Assembly: GCF_963422355.1 (NCBI RefSeq)
Contig: NC_085085.1
Span: 13,925,485 to 13,989,484 of the forward strand
DNA: 64,000 bases
Direction: 5' to 3'
Source of the DNA: Corticium candelabrum
Taxonomy: Eukaryota > Porifera > Homoscleromorpha > Homosclerophorida > Plakinidae
Below, one piece after another: positions 1-12,863 of the stretch. A program made the translations under genes and the position numbers. Numbering within the stretch: the stretch's first letter is position 1; each line of letters begins with the position of its first letter. A model generated the notes under the pieces. The model saw only the letters and a list, made by a program, of their open reading frames with translations. It was not told the DNA's origin and searched no databases.

Positions 1-329
1 TGAACAAGATCTTCAACATTCTGTCTGTCTCTCAATCCTTTCTCCGTCAGACCAAAAAAATCATTCACAGAACTGACGTTGTCTGGAATTCTGCTGTCCT
101 CTCTATTGCGTCTTCCGTAAAGTCTTGTTAACGTCGACACCCACACTAATCCTCCCGTCAAGATGAAGACAGCTCGAGTTGTTCTCCACAGCCGTCTCCA
201 GAAACGCTCGGTAAATGTCGTTGCTTCTTGAGTCGTTAGAAAACGCACACAGAAGTTGGGCGTCTGATAACGAACGAGAGCAGGTAGAACAGCACGAAGA
301 CGATATCGGCCACGCAGCAGTCTAGCCAT
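1..329 (-). CDS. 5' part of a probable mitochondrial membrane protein (partial)
   Basis: Reading the minus strand from an ATG at 329, an open frame of 109 codons runs off the left edge with no stop. The start (MARLLRGRYRLRAVLPALV) is rich in Arg, Leu and Ala and lacks acidic residues, as in mitochondrial presequences. Around residues 54-70 there is one hydrophobic stretch (AVFILTGGLVWVSTL) bracketed by basic residues, so a single membrane span is likely. Then comes a charged segment ending in DFFGLTEKGLRDRQNVEDLV. I do not recognise the family; the layout (presequence, one span, soluble domain to follow) fits many inner- or outer-membrane proteins. Reading-frame quality, not homology, is the evidence. 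The rest lies left of the window. Confidence 0.55.
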   Translation of the reverse strand, partial: MARLLRGRYRLRAVLPALVRYQTPNFCVRFLTTQEATTFTERFWRRLWRTTRAVFILTGGLVWVSTLTRLYGRRNREDSRIPDNVSSVNDFFGLTEKGLRDRQNVEDLV

Positions 330-1984
330 ACCGTCGGTAGATATCAATGAAAGCAAATCTGCGTGGGTGTTGTACTGTAGTACAATTATTAGGAAAAATG
401 GGTAGAACATGTTTAGGTCGCATGGCACAGATCGTGCTTTACATGTGACTAGCTAGCGATACGCACACGCACTCCTCATTGACCGTCGCCGCGCCATTAG
501 GCAAGGTCTGGTCAAAATTTCGCACGAACCAGTTTACGTAGCCAATTTAATAGTCTGTACGTCACACTGCGGTCTACTATATTCTATATTCAAACGTCAG
601 TTTGGAGAAAATGCTGTAAACGTTTACATTTTTATCGTTTTAATTAATTAATTACTTTTACCATTGATTGATCTTGCAGTTAATTAACGGAGATTCGACT
701 GTATATGATTTTCCCATCGATTATTATTTATAATTCGAAACCGATCATCAGAGCAGGCAACGTCTGACCGGGCATTCTTTGCCTCAGTCGGTACCGCATG
801 GCGGTACCGTGTGGTGGCACCCTTATGGTACCGTCATCTAAATCCTCTGCTCCGTATCAAAGCCGTCATGTACATGTGCCGGAATCTGACCGAGAGAGTC
901 GTACAACTGGCTGAAGCAGTCCATACTGTATATTATATTACTGTACATGCTTTTGGATACCAACGCGGCTGAAAGACAAATGTGTCTCTGGACTCTTGAA
1001 CGTCCAAACAGACAGTTGCGCAAATCGTTTTGATATTAATGAAGAATTGCTAAATTTAATATATACAACACAATAGCAGTTCTAAAACCGTTTCAACTTT
1101 ACTGCATTAATTTTACATTTTACTGCTACAGTGTATTAGAACATCTAGACAATGATTATATTTGTAGGTTCTGTAGTCCCAAATCTTGATGTCTACCAAT
1201 AAATAGTTGTTGCTCAGCTGTGACTCATCAACAGTAAGATTACTTTGTATTTTCTGCTACCTACTAATATTTTAATTAATTAAGTGCTTCTTTTGTTACT
1301 TTCTACAACATCCATATATAGAGTTATAGTAATAGTAATCTAGTGCTAAGGTGCAGGCAAGCCACCAAGCCGAAATCTCTTTTCTAACAATACTTTAGTT
1401 GTTTGTTAGTTTAGTTAATTAATTAAATTACGTTTGTACTGTACTGCCAATTTTAAGTAGTTGTGTGTACGTTCTGATGAAAGTACGGTAGAAGCAGAAC
1501 GTCGTTGGTTGAAATAAATTGGTTTACGAAGAACGACACTCTACTAGACTAGCAGACTTGCTGGAAGTATATTGTTGGCTAGCTATAGGGCGGACCCTAG
1601 CTAGCATTCGCAGAAAACCTACAGAAACCTTAACTTTGCTTTATATATGCTCAAGTCGTAATTCTAACCGTTAGTAAACTACACACCAGCCAGGTGTCGT
1701 GTTTGCAGCCATCAGAGGGAGAAACGGCAACTGTGCGGAATAGCTCCACCCCTGATATTTGACCATAATGCAGAAAACGTCCAACCGCTTGCTTGTATAG
1801 TTGCATGGTGCCAAGAACAGCCGTCCACGTATACTGCAGCAGTGAACAAAGAAACCACACGCAGGTAAACGCGGGACGCAATCTCCTGCAGAAGATACGG
1901 CTCATCTAACTAAAAGGTGTGCGGAATTACCCCGGATTACCTTTCCTACTGGCTCATTGTTATCAAATTTCGTGTGGGTGTGTG
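330..1984. other. Intergenic, divergent upstream regions
   Basis: No convincing exon was found between the left-edge gene and VPS33A. The stretch is AT-rich with scattered TTAATTAA runs. A short cluster of GGTACCG words sits at about 788-835. A minus-strand open frame at 1651-1905 begins just upstream of VPS33A, but its codons show no recognisable domain and it is not called. Confidence 0.5.
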
Positions 1985-4371
1985 ATGGCTACCGCTCAAC
2001 ATCTTAGTTCTGGGAGTATCAACGTCGCGGTTATTAGAGACGCGGCTAGACGAGAGCTTCTCGACTGTCTCGACCGATGTGAAGGAACGAAAGTGCGACA
2101 AACCTGCACACACACATGGTGTTTGTCAGTGTCTAGCTAGATGTGTACATGCACTATGCAGGCTTTGGTGTGGGATGATGGTTTGACTGGCCCGTTCGGT
2201 TTAATTGCTGAGTACACCCTTCTGAAGGTAAGGCATTTGAATTGTGTTAGCGTGACTGTCGGTTTCGATGATAGGGGCAGAATAGGCACTAAGTGCACTG
2301 TTTTACAAGATTTTTTAGTTTACCTAGAATCTATTGAATTTGAGAGTCTCTAGTATCACAACAAGAAATCTGTGGCAGCTTGTTCACGTGACTAAATTGT
2401 CAATAATTATTGTCGGTATTTTGCGGTTGAGGAAATGTGTAATACACGTGATAAACCATTGGATACTGTCATGCACAAATATCGATAAGTGATTCTTATA
2501 AGCAATCGCTCACCATTGTGGGTTGTGCATGTCAATTGAACAAACATGCAGAGGATTTTGAGCTACCAAATGCAGTCACACATTATGATTGTAACGAAGA
2601 TTGTAGCTACATGTACTTTAACAGAAAGTCACGTGATACACTACGAGTAGCACCAAAACAGAATTTCTATACATCTTGTTACATGATACTGAGTACATTG
2701 TTGTCAGCTGGACTCCTGTTTACAGTGTACAATAACTATTTTGTATCGATGTTTAGTAATTAAAGTTGTGAATTGCACACTGATCCAGATTATTGAATCG
2801 CAGGTGATCGGTTTTAATTCTGTATGCTTTGTGTCTACTTGTGTTGCAGGATCACAATGTGACAAAAATGGTTCTCATCCAGTCTGACCCAGTTCCGGCC
2901 GGCAGCGTCCAACATGTTGTCTTTCTTTGTCGTCCTCTTATACATCTGATGGACAGAGTAGCCGAGTTCATCAAGTCAGCACAATACGCTGATGGCAGCT
3001 AATTTTATGAATCTGAGAGGGTTTTTGTGTTTTGTTCAAGTCTAACAGTGCGGCAGAATTTTGTAATTGTAGAGTAGGGCTTTGTGTGTACTAGTTGTTG
3101 GTGTTTTCATTTGTCGTTGGTTGTATGTGTATTTGTGTTTGAGCCCGAAGCGATGTGCTTTTATTACCAAAGCTGGGTTACCTATAACATTAACATAGAG
3201 GGCTATGGGCTTCATGTCATTAGGCCATCTCTGAGTGCATTGCTTATTGTCAATTTTATGATGCCACTGCATGTTGATAGAGGTGGTGTCTGACTGCATT
3301 CTATGATGTCAGTAATTGTTGTATTGGAAATGTATTGGTTGTAAGGGGGTAGGGCACGTGCATGCAATATTTGCATTGAGAGAAATCCATGTTTGGAATC
3401 TTTATGTTTGCATTGTCTGTTATCTTTTATAAGGTGTACTGGAGTAGGGTGTACCCACTGGAATATGTCACTTTCCACCTATTTGATGGATATCATATGT
3501 GCTTGTGCTACAGTGTAACATAATATTTTTACCTGCCACATGCCACTTTCAATGAAGAGCAACCACATAATAGCAACCACAAAATATTTTCACATTTATT
3601 TGTCTTATTTCTTAGGAGGGATGACCATCCTGGAACAAGCAAAGAGTACAGTATTTTCTTTGTGCCTCGAAAGACTTTAGTATGTGAAAGGAGACTGCAG
3701 GTAGCACTTGCCTTGCAGTGATTGTGTCATTTGTCAAATTGATGGTTAATTAATTAGGATTTAGGCATCATGGGGACGTTTGCCAATATAGATGACTACA
3801 GTCTGGACATCTTTCCATTTGATAGTGATGTGTTATCGATGGAACATTCAATGGCCTTTCGAGTAGAAATGATGAAAGTGTGCAATTTTGAATAGCGACA
3901 TGATGACTTGCTGCTTAGGAATCATACTTGGAAGGAGATTTAACATCCATGTTTTACGTTGCTAAAGCAATCATGCTAATACAGACTCTATATGGCATCA
4001 TTCCACATATTTATGGCAAGGGTCATTGTGCTCGTGTAAGTTCATGGTTTACTGGGAGATTGAAGTGGTTTGTTTTATATTGCATTTGCTTGTCTATGTT
4101 TGTAGCATGTGGCTGACATGGTGCTACGGATGAGACGAGAAGCTCCGCGTAGTCTCACATCTCAACCTCCACAGTTTGATACTCTTCTGCTACTTGACAG
4201 AAACATTGATCTACTGTCACCACTCATAACACAACTAACGTATGAAGGACTTATTGATGAGTTCTTTGGCATTCAGAATAGTAAGAAGTGACAGATTGTA
4301 GTCTTGGTCACAATATAATGAAAATGTATTTGTAATGAATAAATACTACAGTATGTTTGGATGTGTGTTTA

Positions 4372-4469
<98 letters not shown>

Positions 4470-5033
4470 ATTTGGTGTGACATTTTAAACTAATGATGCC
4501 GGGTGTTGTAAAATTGTTTTTCATTTAGCAAATTGCAAACTTCCTGCTGACAAATTCATTGACCCAAATGAAGCAAAAGGCAGTGAGCAAGGAGCAATGG
4601 CATCTACCTCCACTCAGAAAACAGTCACCTTGAACTCTGCAGAAGAACTCTTTGCAGAACTGAGAGATCTCAACTATCATGCCGTGGGACCATTGCTCAA
4701 CAGAAGGGCAAAGCATGTCAAGGAAGCATTTGAGGTAGCTCATACATATCAATTTGCCTTTCTCTAACCACAGCATGGGCAATTTTGATGTGGTGTTAGA
4801 CTATCTTTGTGTTTTTTGTACACACTCAGTAACATAGGCTACAAAGGCACCATACAGTGGTCTCTCTCGTTTGCAACAACCCCAAAAGATCATCAAACTT
4901 GGTTGTAAACGGAGGTGGTTTTTCATAGAGGTGCACGTGTAGTTGTATTCTTTTGGTCTGTGCATGACCAATCTTGTTGTAAATAGGTGGTGGTGGTGGT
5001 GGTGGTGGTGGTGGTGGTGGTGGTGGTGGTGAT

Positions 5034-5106
<73 letters not shown>

Positions 5107-8100
5107 TGATACTGCTAGTTGTTTTGTTTATCTCCTGTAGTCCAGCATTCTTACTGTCTGCACAAGCCTCAGTTGAGATTTTAGGAACTGATCGCTTGTG
5201 TTTGGTTTTAGGAGCGTCACGATGCAAAGACTGTTGGGCAAATCAAACAATTTGTGACCAGACTGCCTCATATTCAGGCGTCTAGGCAGTCATTGAGTAC
5301 ACGTAAGCTGATAACAGCTGCCGATTTGGAGTTATTGCAACTAGCCTGAATGTTTGTGTGTAGACACATCAATAGCCGAACTGCTGAAACAAAAGATAAC
5401 AGATTCGTCGTTTATGAATTCTCTACATATGGAGCAAGGTCTGCTGAATTCATGGTTTAATCATTTGTGCTGATGGTGAATTTGTTACTATAGAGCTATT
5501 TCAAGGAGTTGATACTGATAAGATACATCCATATATTGAGCAGCTTATTGCACAACAGTCTTCTCTCGTAAAGGTCAGTGGTAAACAATCGATGTTAAAG
5601 GAAAGCATGAGTTAAATTCAGACAGTACCATAGATTGGTAACAATACCATTAAACATTCAATGATTGGTTGACCAGCAGATGTAGTCCAAATTTTGGCAG
5701 CTAAACAGAATGCTTAGTTGGTCAATTAGAGCTATATGGTCTCAATCAGTCTAGTATATTGAGACCATTTGTGCTAATGCTTCTGTGCATTGTATTCTTG
5801 CACACTATAATACACATTGTTGATCATTAGCTCCATAACTTTAATATCAAGAATTAAAGGACACGTAGCATGTTGATTGTTTTTGTATTAAAGTCATTAC
5901 TGAGCGTGTTGTTACTGTTCGTTTGTTTCAGGTGCTTCGTCTCATGTGCATCCAATGTATTGTGAATAATGGCTTCAAACAGAAAGTTTATGATTTCTAC
6001 CGGAAAGAAATTCTTCAGGTTTACTAATGACACGTTTCATGTTGTGCACTTTACTACACTGCATGGTGGTTAATGACTAGAGTAGCTGATTGCTTTTCTG
6101 CTGTCTAATGCTCTCTGCTTGCTCAACTTTCTGTTTATTTCTAGACATATGGATTTGAGCATATGAGAACTTTGCAACGACTTGAGCAGGCTGGGTTGTT
6201 GAGGCTATCTGGAGTGAGAACATACAATGCTGTCAGAAAGACACTTCGTCTGACTGTTGACGAAGTGAATGAGCAAGTGGGTTATGTTCCAAAGTATGGC
6301 AGTTGGTTAGAGCTGGTTGTCGTTGTTAATAATAATCAAAATTGATTACGTGTGCAAGCAGAAGACAATCTTTAGATGGTACTGTCTACTTGCACATGTT
6401 GTCTTCTATTGGTGTCTGTCTGGTGGGGCTACTGTTTTGGTAGTTGTCCACAATTCACTACTGTTTTCACAACTAGGTAAGCTTATGAATTGCTTATAAT
6501 GAACATCATGGTAGATCAATGACTACGAGAATTGTTGCTGTGGAAACAGTACGCCCTTACATGGGGGAGCCATGTGAATAGTTTTGTATTTACTGATGGG
6601 TTTAATATCGACACATTTGTCAGCGTCATGTGGCATATGCTTTCTCAGTATCAGGAAATTCCTGACATGAGCATTTGCAGTCATTATGATCTTGACACTA
6701 ATGCGTCTCATGTGCCTTAAATCTCAAACTTTTTGTACAAACTCTATTGAATGATTCTTTAATTAAATGAGTTATTGAGCAGTAACGGATTTTGATTCAA
6801 AGGATTGTTCTTTGAAACTACAGAGTAGTATGTAACTTGTAGTCAGCGTAACTTGAAAGTTCGTCTGTTATCTATTGGTCAGTAAGTATCACTATTTGAT
6901 GGTAAACTGCTTGCATCTATAGAATCCTACTGATATTGCATATGTGCATTCTGGTTATGCACCACTGACAGTGAGATTGGCTCAGTATCTCAACAGACCA
7001 GAGAAATGGAGAGGATTAGAGGAGGTCAGATGCAGTGAGTTTCCAATTCTGTAATTTAATTTCAAGACGATGGCATGTCTCGTAGGCGATGAAGCTTCTC
7101 CCTGGTCCTATAATAGACGATGTGCAGTCGTTACCCTCTGGCATGGAAAAGGGACGTAAGTCACATACTGTAACTGTGGAAAACCTAAATAAATAAAAGT
7201 GACTAAACAAGAATAAGCACGTATTCAAACAAAGTGGGCAAATGAGAACTATGGAACAGGTGTAGTTGCAGTGCTGTTGTTTGAATAGCTCTGCTTGTAT
7301 TGACTGATTTAATTGGCAAGGTACTCTGTAGTGTATGTAGTATTGGTATTGGCAGACCAGATGAATCCATTGTTTTGTACGAATAAAGGTAGAGCTTGTA
7401 TTAGTGCCTTTAACAAACAAGGCTCACAGGACACCCAATTTGTGCATAGAACAAGAGTCTACACAAACGTGGTCTGTCCAAAGATGTTGATGTCAAGATA
7501 TGCACCCATAGCTTAGAGTGTACGTTATTAGAATGTTGAGTTGAGTTTGTAAACACAAACTGGTAAGAATGTGCTAATGACATTTCATGTTCCTTCTCTG
7601 GGCATAATGAATGGAAGGGATTGGTGCAATAACGGAAAAGATTTAGACAAATTTCTAAACACTTTTGGGCTGAATAGCAGCTTCAGGATAAATTCGTGGA
7701 CAGAAACAATAAGGTAACAGTTTGATACTGTATAGTACAGCAATGCAATACAGATAGATCTCTAGCATGACACTGAATCACTCTGGATCAGCATCAGAGC
7801 TTTAAGGTAACGTTTTCAAAGGAAGAAAAAACCCTATGTTCATGTTCATGTAACATTTGTCCACATGTTCATGTCTACATTTAAGTGCGTAGTTTCAATT
7901 AACAAAGGAATTTCCAGGATCATTCACTTTTATTCATTTTTGTGTTACATCAACGTTTATCCATTGTTCAATGATGTTATTTCCACGGCAGTAGTTAAAG
8001 AGCTCACATAGCTAGAATGCAGGTATGTATGCTACATAGGACGGGAAGAAATTTGTTTTGATTTTAGGTCAAAATCTCGCTGCTGTTGGTTCTTATGACA

Positions 8101-8314
8101 ATCCAAGAATTGTCTTAATCTTCTTTTTGGGTGGCTGCACGTATGCTGAAATTTCTGCATTACGGTTTCTGTCTCAACAAGAAGAAGGTAATACCATTAG
8201 GTATTGTCTGTTGAAAATGTGTAACAACCTGCTGTTGAAGGCCAAACTGAATATGTGATTGCAACAACAAAACTCATCAATGGCTCTAACTGGCTTCAAA
8301 CAATGATAGATTAA
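1985..8314 (+). CDS. VPS33A: VPS33A, Sec1/Munc18-family subunit of HOPS/CORVET
   Basis: Seventeen exons join in frame to 605 codons (human about 596): 1985-2092, 2162-2227, 2850-2974, 3616-3700, 3758-3862, 3919-4035, 4106-4280, 4529-4734, 5212-5302, 5364-5438, 5494-5573, 5932-6018, 6145-6276, 6923-7024, 7086-7155, 8068-8187, 8241-8314. Diagnostic blocks in order are [116 protein letters not shown] and [14 protein letters not shown]. These follow VPS33A rather than VPS33B. The protein clasps SNARE bundles during fusion at late endosomes and lysosomes. The start is the first ATG aligning with the family N-terminus. Exon 3 uses a weak GTCAGC donor. Microsatellites sit in the introns after exons 7 and 8. 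Confidence 0.95.
4375..4467. repeat. (GT)n microsatellite in VPS33A intron
   Basis: About 45 uninterrupted GT units lie between exons 7 and 8 of VPS33A, ending about 60 bp before the exon 8 acceptor. Confidence 0.95.
4987..5105. repeat. Compound (GGT)n(GT)n microsatellite in VPS33A intron
   Basis: About 14 GGT units are followed by a long GT run between exons 8 and 9. The reverse frame reads as a poly-Pro/His-Thr pseudo-protein, which is an artefact of the repeat. Confidence 0.95.
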
Positions 8315-8428
8315 TTGTAACGATTAGCTGATGTCTCTCTCTATGAAACAGCAATTGAATAACAACATGGATACATAGGCTACGTCTGACTACTGACTTT
8401 GCGAAGAGTTTGTTGCATGTTTTCTTGA

Positions 8429-11127
8429 TTAGTTATTGTCTATGAGTTGCTCATCTGCTCCTTCTTCGACCTTTGACACTTGAGAGTCAGGCTTGTGTAA
8501 TAGGACAGCGAAGAGCGACAGAAGGACAGCGACAGAAAATGAAAGAATGCTGGCATACAGGCTTCGACGTTCAGATCGCTGTCTGAACGCAGGGGTTGCA
8601 TTGACTGTTGGTAATGGGTCCAATTTGTGCAAAATACTTGGTGTAAGTAATAAAAAGGGTGCTTTTTTATTGGCACTTGTTGAAGCACATGATTCTCCTT
8701 TATTTGTGCTCTCTCCACGGAGTAACTCAGCCTTTGTGTTTGTAAAATTAAGTTTGCAGGGCACAGGAGAGGCACTTTGTTCATTGAATGTCCTGTACCA
8801 CAGACACTACAGTTTACTAATGACAGAGACACAGGGTGTAATTTTACACCTACTTTGTGATGTTTTCTGATTGCACTACAAGACAGACTGAACATTTCTT
8901 TCTGCCCTGACAATCATTATCTGTAAAGACAACAATTCACAACCTGTCTAGCCAACAATATGATAAATAGATAACACAACGATGGTGATGACACCTTAGT
9001 CTCACATAGGCAGTTGTAATACCATAAATATACGAATTTGTACAGTGTAATGCCACCCAGTGCAAAATCAAATACAATTTGACAAGCGCCCCTTCTTGTT
9101 CTGCACTGTCTGCAGTAACCTGGCAAAGGCTAGATCTGGGTATACAAGTCAGCCTATTTGTATCAAGATGTGCTATTTGAGGGAAGGAATCAGGGAGGGG
9201 AAGAGGTGTGTTAAACAGGTGTGTTAAACAGGTGTGTCAGTGGTTTCACAAGTGCACGAACCATTAATAGTTCTTCAGGCTGCTTGTTGGTAACACTGCA
9301 TTTGATTTAAATCTATAACTAAAAATATCATTTCTTTAAGTCAATAAATGCCTCTGCCTGAGCAGGCGCCTGGGGCGTTTACTCAGGTTCAAGTCAGCTT
9401 ATATATTTTATGTAATAATAGCCCTGACACTTATTCAGACATTTACAGTAAATGAGATTATTAAACAGAACTTCGATCCCCTTGTCAGAAGTATGAAGAT
9501 CAGACTGTTTCATGGTAAGCAATTTGTACGTTTACTATCTGGTTACAATACTTACACCTAATGATGACAAATATGTTTGTGGCGTCACCAACAATAGGAT
9601 CACACACTGTAATACATCAGATCATATTATAATCATATTGACTCCTGTGTCTATTCATCATATACCGCTGCTGTTGCGTTGGCAGATGTGAAACATATTC
9701 AACCGTGTAGAGTAGGTCTTGTCTTTGAGGTCTTTAAGTTTATCAGATTGAACTTGAAATGTAACTTTCCACTCTGTGCACATTTGTTTTGTGTTCTTGG
9801 ATTTAATGATTTCGGAAATTTGATGCTGAGTTGGCTCCCCGGTTTGAGGCTTATAAAGACAAATTGTATTTTGAGGATCAGACAAGATTCCTAGATGTTT
9901 ATTCCATGCCTGCAATTATTAAACAAAAATGTTCTGTTAACATGATAGTCAATAGTCCAAACGGTTACGTAATGATGGGTAGCCTTGCTACATACAACTG
10001 AAAGCATGTACACAAAGACATCTTTGCAAATAGTAAGCCTCCTCAAATAGTTACTGAAGGATTCAGTTAATACAAACTGGTGTGATCAAGACATGAAAGA
10101 CTTGCATGTACTGTCATTTAGACAATACGAATGTACTTTCTTCCTGTCATTTACAGTGATATGGTATCTTTTTATAGGGGCATCATTAGATACATTGATG
10201 GTCCTCACTGAGTATGTACACTGTATGTGAGGTCCGGACCATCAATGTCTCTCAGAGGCGTAGCTGGGGATCGTACTTCCATACTAGTACGACCCCTTCT
10301 CCTTCCTATGTGATCTCTGTACAATATAGGGTCTACCAGATGTTTTCTAAGGGTGCGTTCGAATACTAGTTCCAGTTCTAGAACTGGAACTGCCAGAACT
10401 GTTGGAACTCTTGCTAGCAAACGAACGCTTAGAAATGTCAGCAAGTTGAGCATGCGCAAAGGCTCATACATCCGGTAAGCATCAATAAGAGTATATTATA
10501 GAGGGTGGAGTTTCTGCTCCACTTGTTGCAGTCTGTTTGAACATCAGCAGTGCTTTCGCTTTCGTTTTTTTGGAGCTGCTCGCCAAGAAGGTCACTGTAA
10601 TCAGTTCCAAATGTCGTTTCTTCTGGTGTTTGCCAAGCCGATGGTCACGACAAGTGCATTGAAGGTCCACAACAGCCTCAACATCTGTACCCGCCATTTC
10701 ACTTTGGTAACCTCCGGGAATTGTTGCATTTAGGGCGTGACAGTTCCAACAATTCCAGCTCGCTATCCAGTTCTAGAACTAGAATTCAAACGCACCCTAA
10801 GTGTTGACCTTGTCTGGCACTGCTTGTGGGGTAAGCAATCTGGGCAGCCGTGACATAAACATTCAGGGTGCACTTTTTTGATTTCCAAGTGATTTAAGCG
10901 GTTAGTTGGTGATTACAGTAGTTTGTTTGGTAGAACGAACACTTTACAAAAACCTCCAGACATGAGGGCTGGAGGCTGTTGCTTTTGGTGCTAAGCACAA
11001 AACCTGTGAAAATTGAAACTGTGAATTTGTTGTGTATTAATCAGTTTATTTTGTCAATATTTTGCCACTGATTGGAGACCATAGCCCGTGGCCTCAGTGC
11101 TATTTATGTTTATGTATATACTACATG

Positions 11128-11177
<50 letters not shown>

Positions 11178-11449
11178 CAAAGCAAGCCTAAGATTGCGTC
11201 ACCACAACTACTATCACTACCGAAAATGACTGAACTACGAAGTACGGTACTGACTCTGGCTGCTCCATCATCCTTCAGATCTTCTCCATGCATGACAGAA
11301 AAACGAATGTAGAGGAAAGCGATTCCCAATGCATACCAACTCACTATAAACAGGACACGAGGTGGATTACTAGACACAGCGCCATAGGCTTGTTCTCCAA
11401 GGCCCATTTTCGCTCCCTCGTTGACAACAATTATTCCTTGGAAATCCAA
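8429..11449 (-). CDS. TMEM248/TMEM219-family membrane protein
   Basis: The model is incomplete. Exon 1 (about 11255-11449; alternative ATG at 11407) gives a short N-terminus and a membrane span in NPPRVLFIVSWYALGIAFLY, which resembles the RPPLVVFMISVSAMAIAFL start of TMEM248. An exon at about 9670-9913 begins AWNKHLGILSDPQNTICLYK, matching the DWNTFLLRFNDLDLC block. An exon ending near 8980 carries CQIVFDFALGGITLYKF, like CEQVVFTACMTL. The last exon (about 8429-8795) has a membrane-proximal HKLDPLPTVNATPAF, then RRSLYASILSFSVAVLLSLF as a C-terminal span and a short acidic tail. Topology is two spans around an extracytoplasmic domain. Function is poorly known; TMEM219 is described as an IGFBP-3 receptor. 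Junctions around 9430-9530 and 9100 could not be phased. A MITE sits in intron 1. Confidence 0.6.
10351..10797. mobile_element. MITE with TAA target duplication (PIF/Harbinger-type ends)
   Basis: The element starts GGGTGCGTTCGAA and ends TTCAAACGCACCC. Exact TAA trinucleotides flank it on both sides (10348-10350 and 10798-10800). The terminal inverted repeats extend about 35 bp through TAGTTCTAGAACTGGA. The interior is rich in GGAACTG/CAGTTCC words, shared with the element at 54806-55239. It encodes no transposase that I can see; a 71-codon minus frame inside it is not credible. The ends and the 3-bp TWA duplication are typical of PIF/Harbinger-type non-autonomous elements (family knowledge); assignment to that superfamily is inference. 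Confidence 0.75.
11129..11176. repeat. (CA)n microsatellite
   Basis: About 24 CA units lie about 80 bp past the proposed donor of exon 1 of the TMEM248-like gene, inside its first intron. Confidence 0.95.
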
Positions 11450-11850
11450 GGTCCGTCTGCGCAGACTTCACACCTACTACACTAGGACACAGCAAAATGA
11501 GAAGTGAATTGAATTTGAATTCGTCTTGAATTTCCCTTGTGCAGTTTAGGTATGCCATGTGCACATGGCTGTGTACATACAATGGCTATAGTGTACATTG
11601 TGGATGACAAAGTCAATCTAGCTCTAGGTGATAGTCAGCTATACAACAAGCCATAGGCATCCTACCCAAAAGTAAGATCAAGTTTTCTTCTTTATAGCTA
11701 TTAACTGCTTCAATTCGTGCAGTAAATTATACAAAGATAGTTATAACGTACAAACCCACACAGAAGTCTTTCTATACTACAGTAGTAGCATATCAGAGCC
11801 CGGGATAGCAGATGAGAAGACACCTAATGATTATTATAAAGAATCAATTA

Positions 11851-12863
11851 CTAGGAGTTGGAATCATCTCTACTGGTGCTGATGTGAGAATGCCAACGAG
11901 TTCCAGTGGCCGAGAGAGACGATGGCATGTAGGCCGACTGAATAGGAGTTGTACTGCACAGGTTAGTTCCTGTAATAGGCGATTCTACAAATAAAATTTG
12001 TTGCTCATTTGATGTGGTCTGGGGCGTTGTATTTACTCCTTCTTCGTCAACAGATTCCTCTGTAGGTTCAGTTGATTGTTTTACTACTGACTGTTGGAAA
12101 AAATCATTGACGACTTCTTGACCAATTTCATTCTTGAGCAATCTTAAGTGCTCCTGTTTCATACGCTTCTGTCTTCTCAACTGGTTCGTTTCCAGTTCAA
12201 AGTCTCGATCTTTCTTTTTCAATTGCTAACACAAAGTCACAATTGCAAAAAATAACCGACGACAAGTGCGACCACCCACTTACTTCAATACACAAAATAG
12301 CAGCCTTCAAGACACTCAGATTTGAAGTCTTTTTGTCTTCTAATCCGGGAAGTTGTCTTCTCAGATCTTCGAAGCAGATCTTGAGGTGAGCTCGCCTGCA
12401 CACCGCATAGTTGCAAGGTGATGTGGGACGACCAACCACAGTAACTGATTTAGATCACCTGTTCTTTTCAAGCATGTTATGAACTTCTCGCGTAGCGCCG
12501 GCACTACGAACAAGAGCCACGAAATCAACATGTCTCCACAATAATGAGGGCAAGCACGTGGTCTGCAACGAGGTCGACCGCGTGTTGCGACTCACCCAGA
12601 CACACGACTCGTTCGCTTGCTACGACTTATCTCGGCCTGCGATTCGCCGGTAATAAGTGTTTTACCGTCCACCAACTCTCCAGCTCGAACGTCCGACGAG
12701 CACGTGGTCGACGGCTCCATTGTCGCACTAGACGCTGCAATGGCGCGAAATTAGCGCCGCCACGAATTTAAACTGGATGAGGGACAGGCAGGCCGCGGCA
12801 CCCACCGTCTAATTCTTCTACGTCCACGAACTTGGCCGCTTGAATGAGAGTGTCGATACTCAT
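11851..12863 (-). CDS. MNT: MNT, MAX-binding bHLH-leucine zipper repressor
   Basis: Five exons (12806-12863, 12596-12734, 12459-12533, 12284-12395, 11851-12225) join in frame to 252 codons. Residues 1-20 (MSIDTLIQAAKFVDVEELDG) form the amphipathic SID helix that recruits mSin3 in MNT/MXD proteins. The bHLH reads EVHNMLEKNRRAHLKICF, then LRRQLPGLEDKKTSNLSVLK, which is closest to MNT (KKTSNLSVL). A leucine zipper follows (QLKKKDRDFELETNQL and on). The C-terminal tail is short and Ser/Thr-rich, so the protein is much shorter than vertebrate MNT (over 500 residues). It should dimerise with MAX at E-boxes and repress MYC targets. The exon 3 acceptor (GTGGAG) was chosen for frame; a better-looking TTGCAG a few bases upstream would shift it. 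Its start faces the TIR-TIR gene. Confidence 0.88.

Noticed and set aside
2518-2763. 81-codon plus frame with a hydrophobic C-terminal stretch
   Set aside because: It lies wholly in VPS33A intron 2 on the same strand, starts without an ATG and shows no family.
4826-5227. 133-codon minus frame with His-Thr and poly-Pro runs
   Set aside because: It is the reverse reading of the (GT)n and (GGT)n tracts in a VPS33A intron.
9442-9513. A plus-strand exon-like stretch (NEIIKQNFDPLVRSMKIRLF with a GTAAGC donor)
   Set aside because: No other plus-strand exon joins it, and the minus strand here is needed for the TMEM248-like gene. It remains ambiguous.
10482-10697. 71-codon minus frame
   Set aside because: It is contained in a MITE and has no transposase or other domain.
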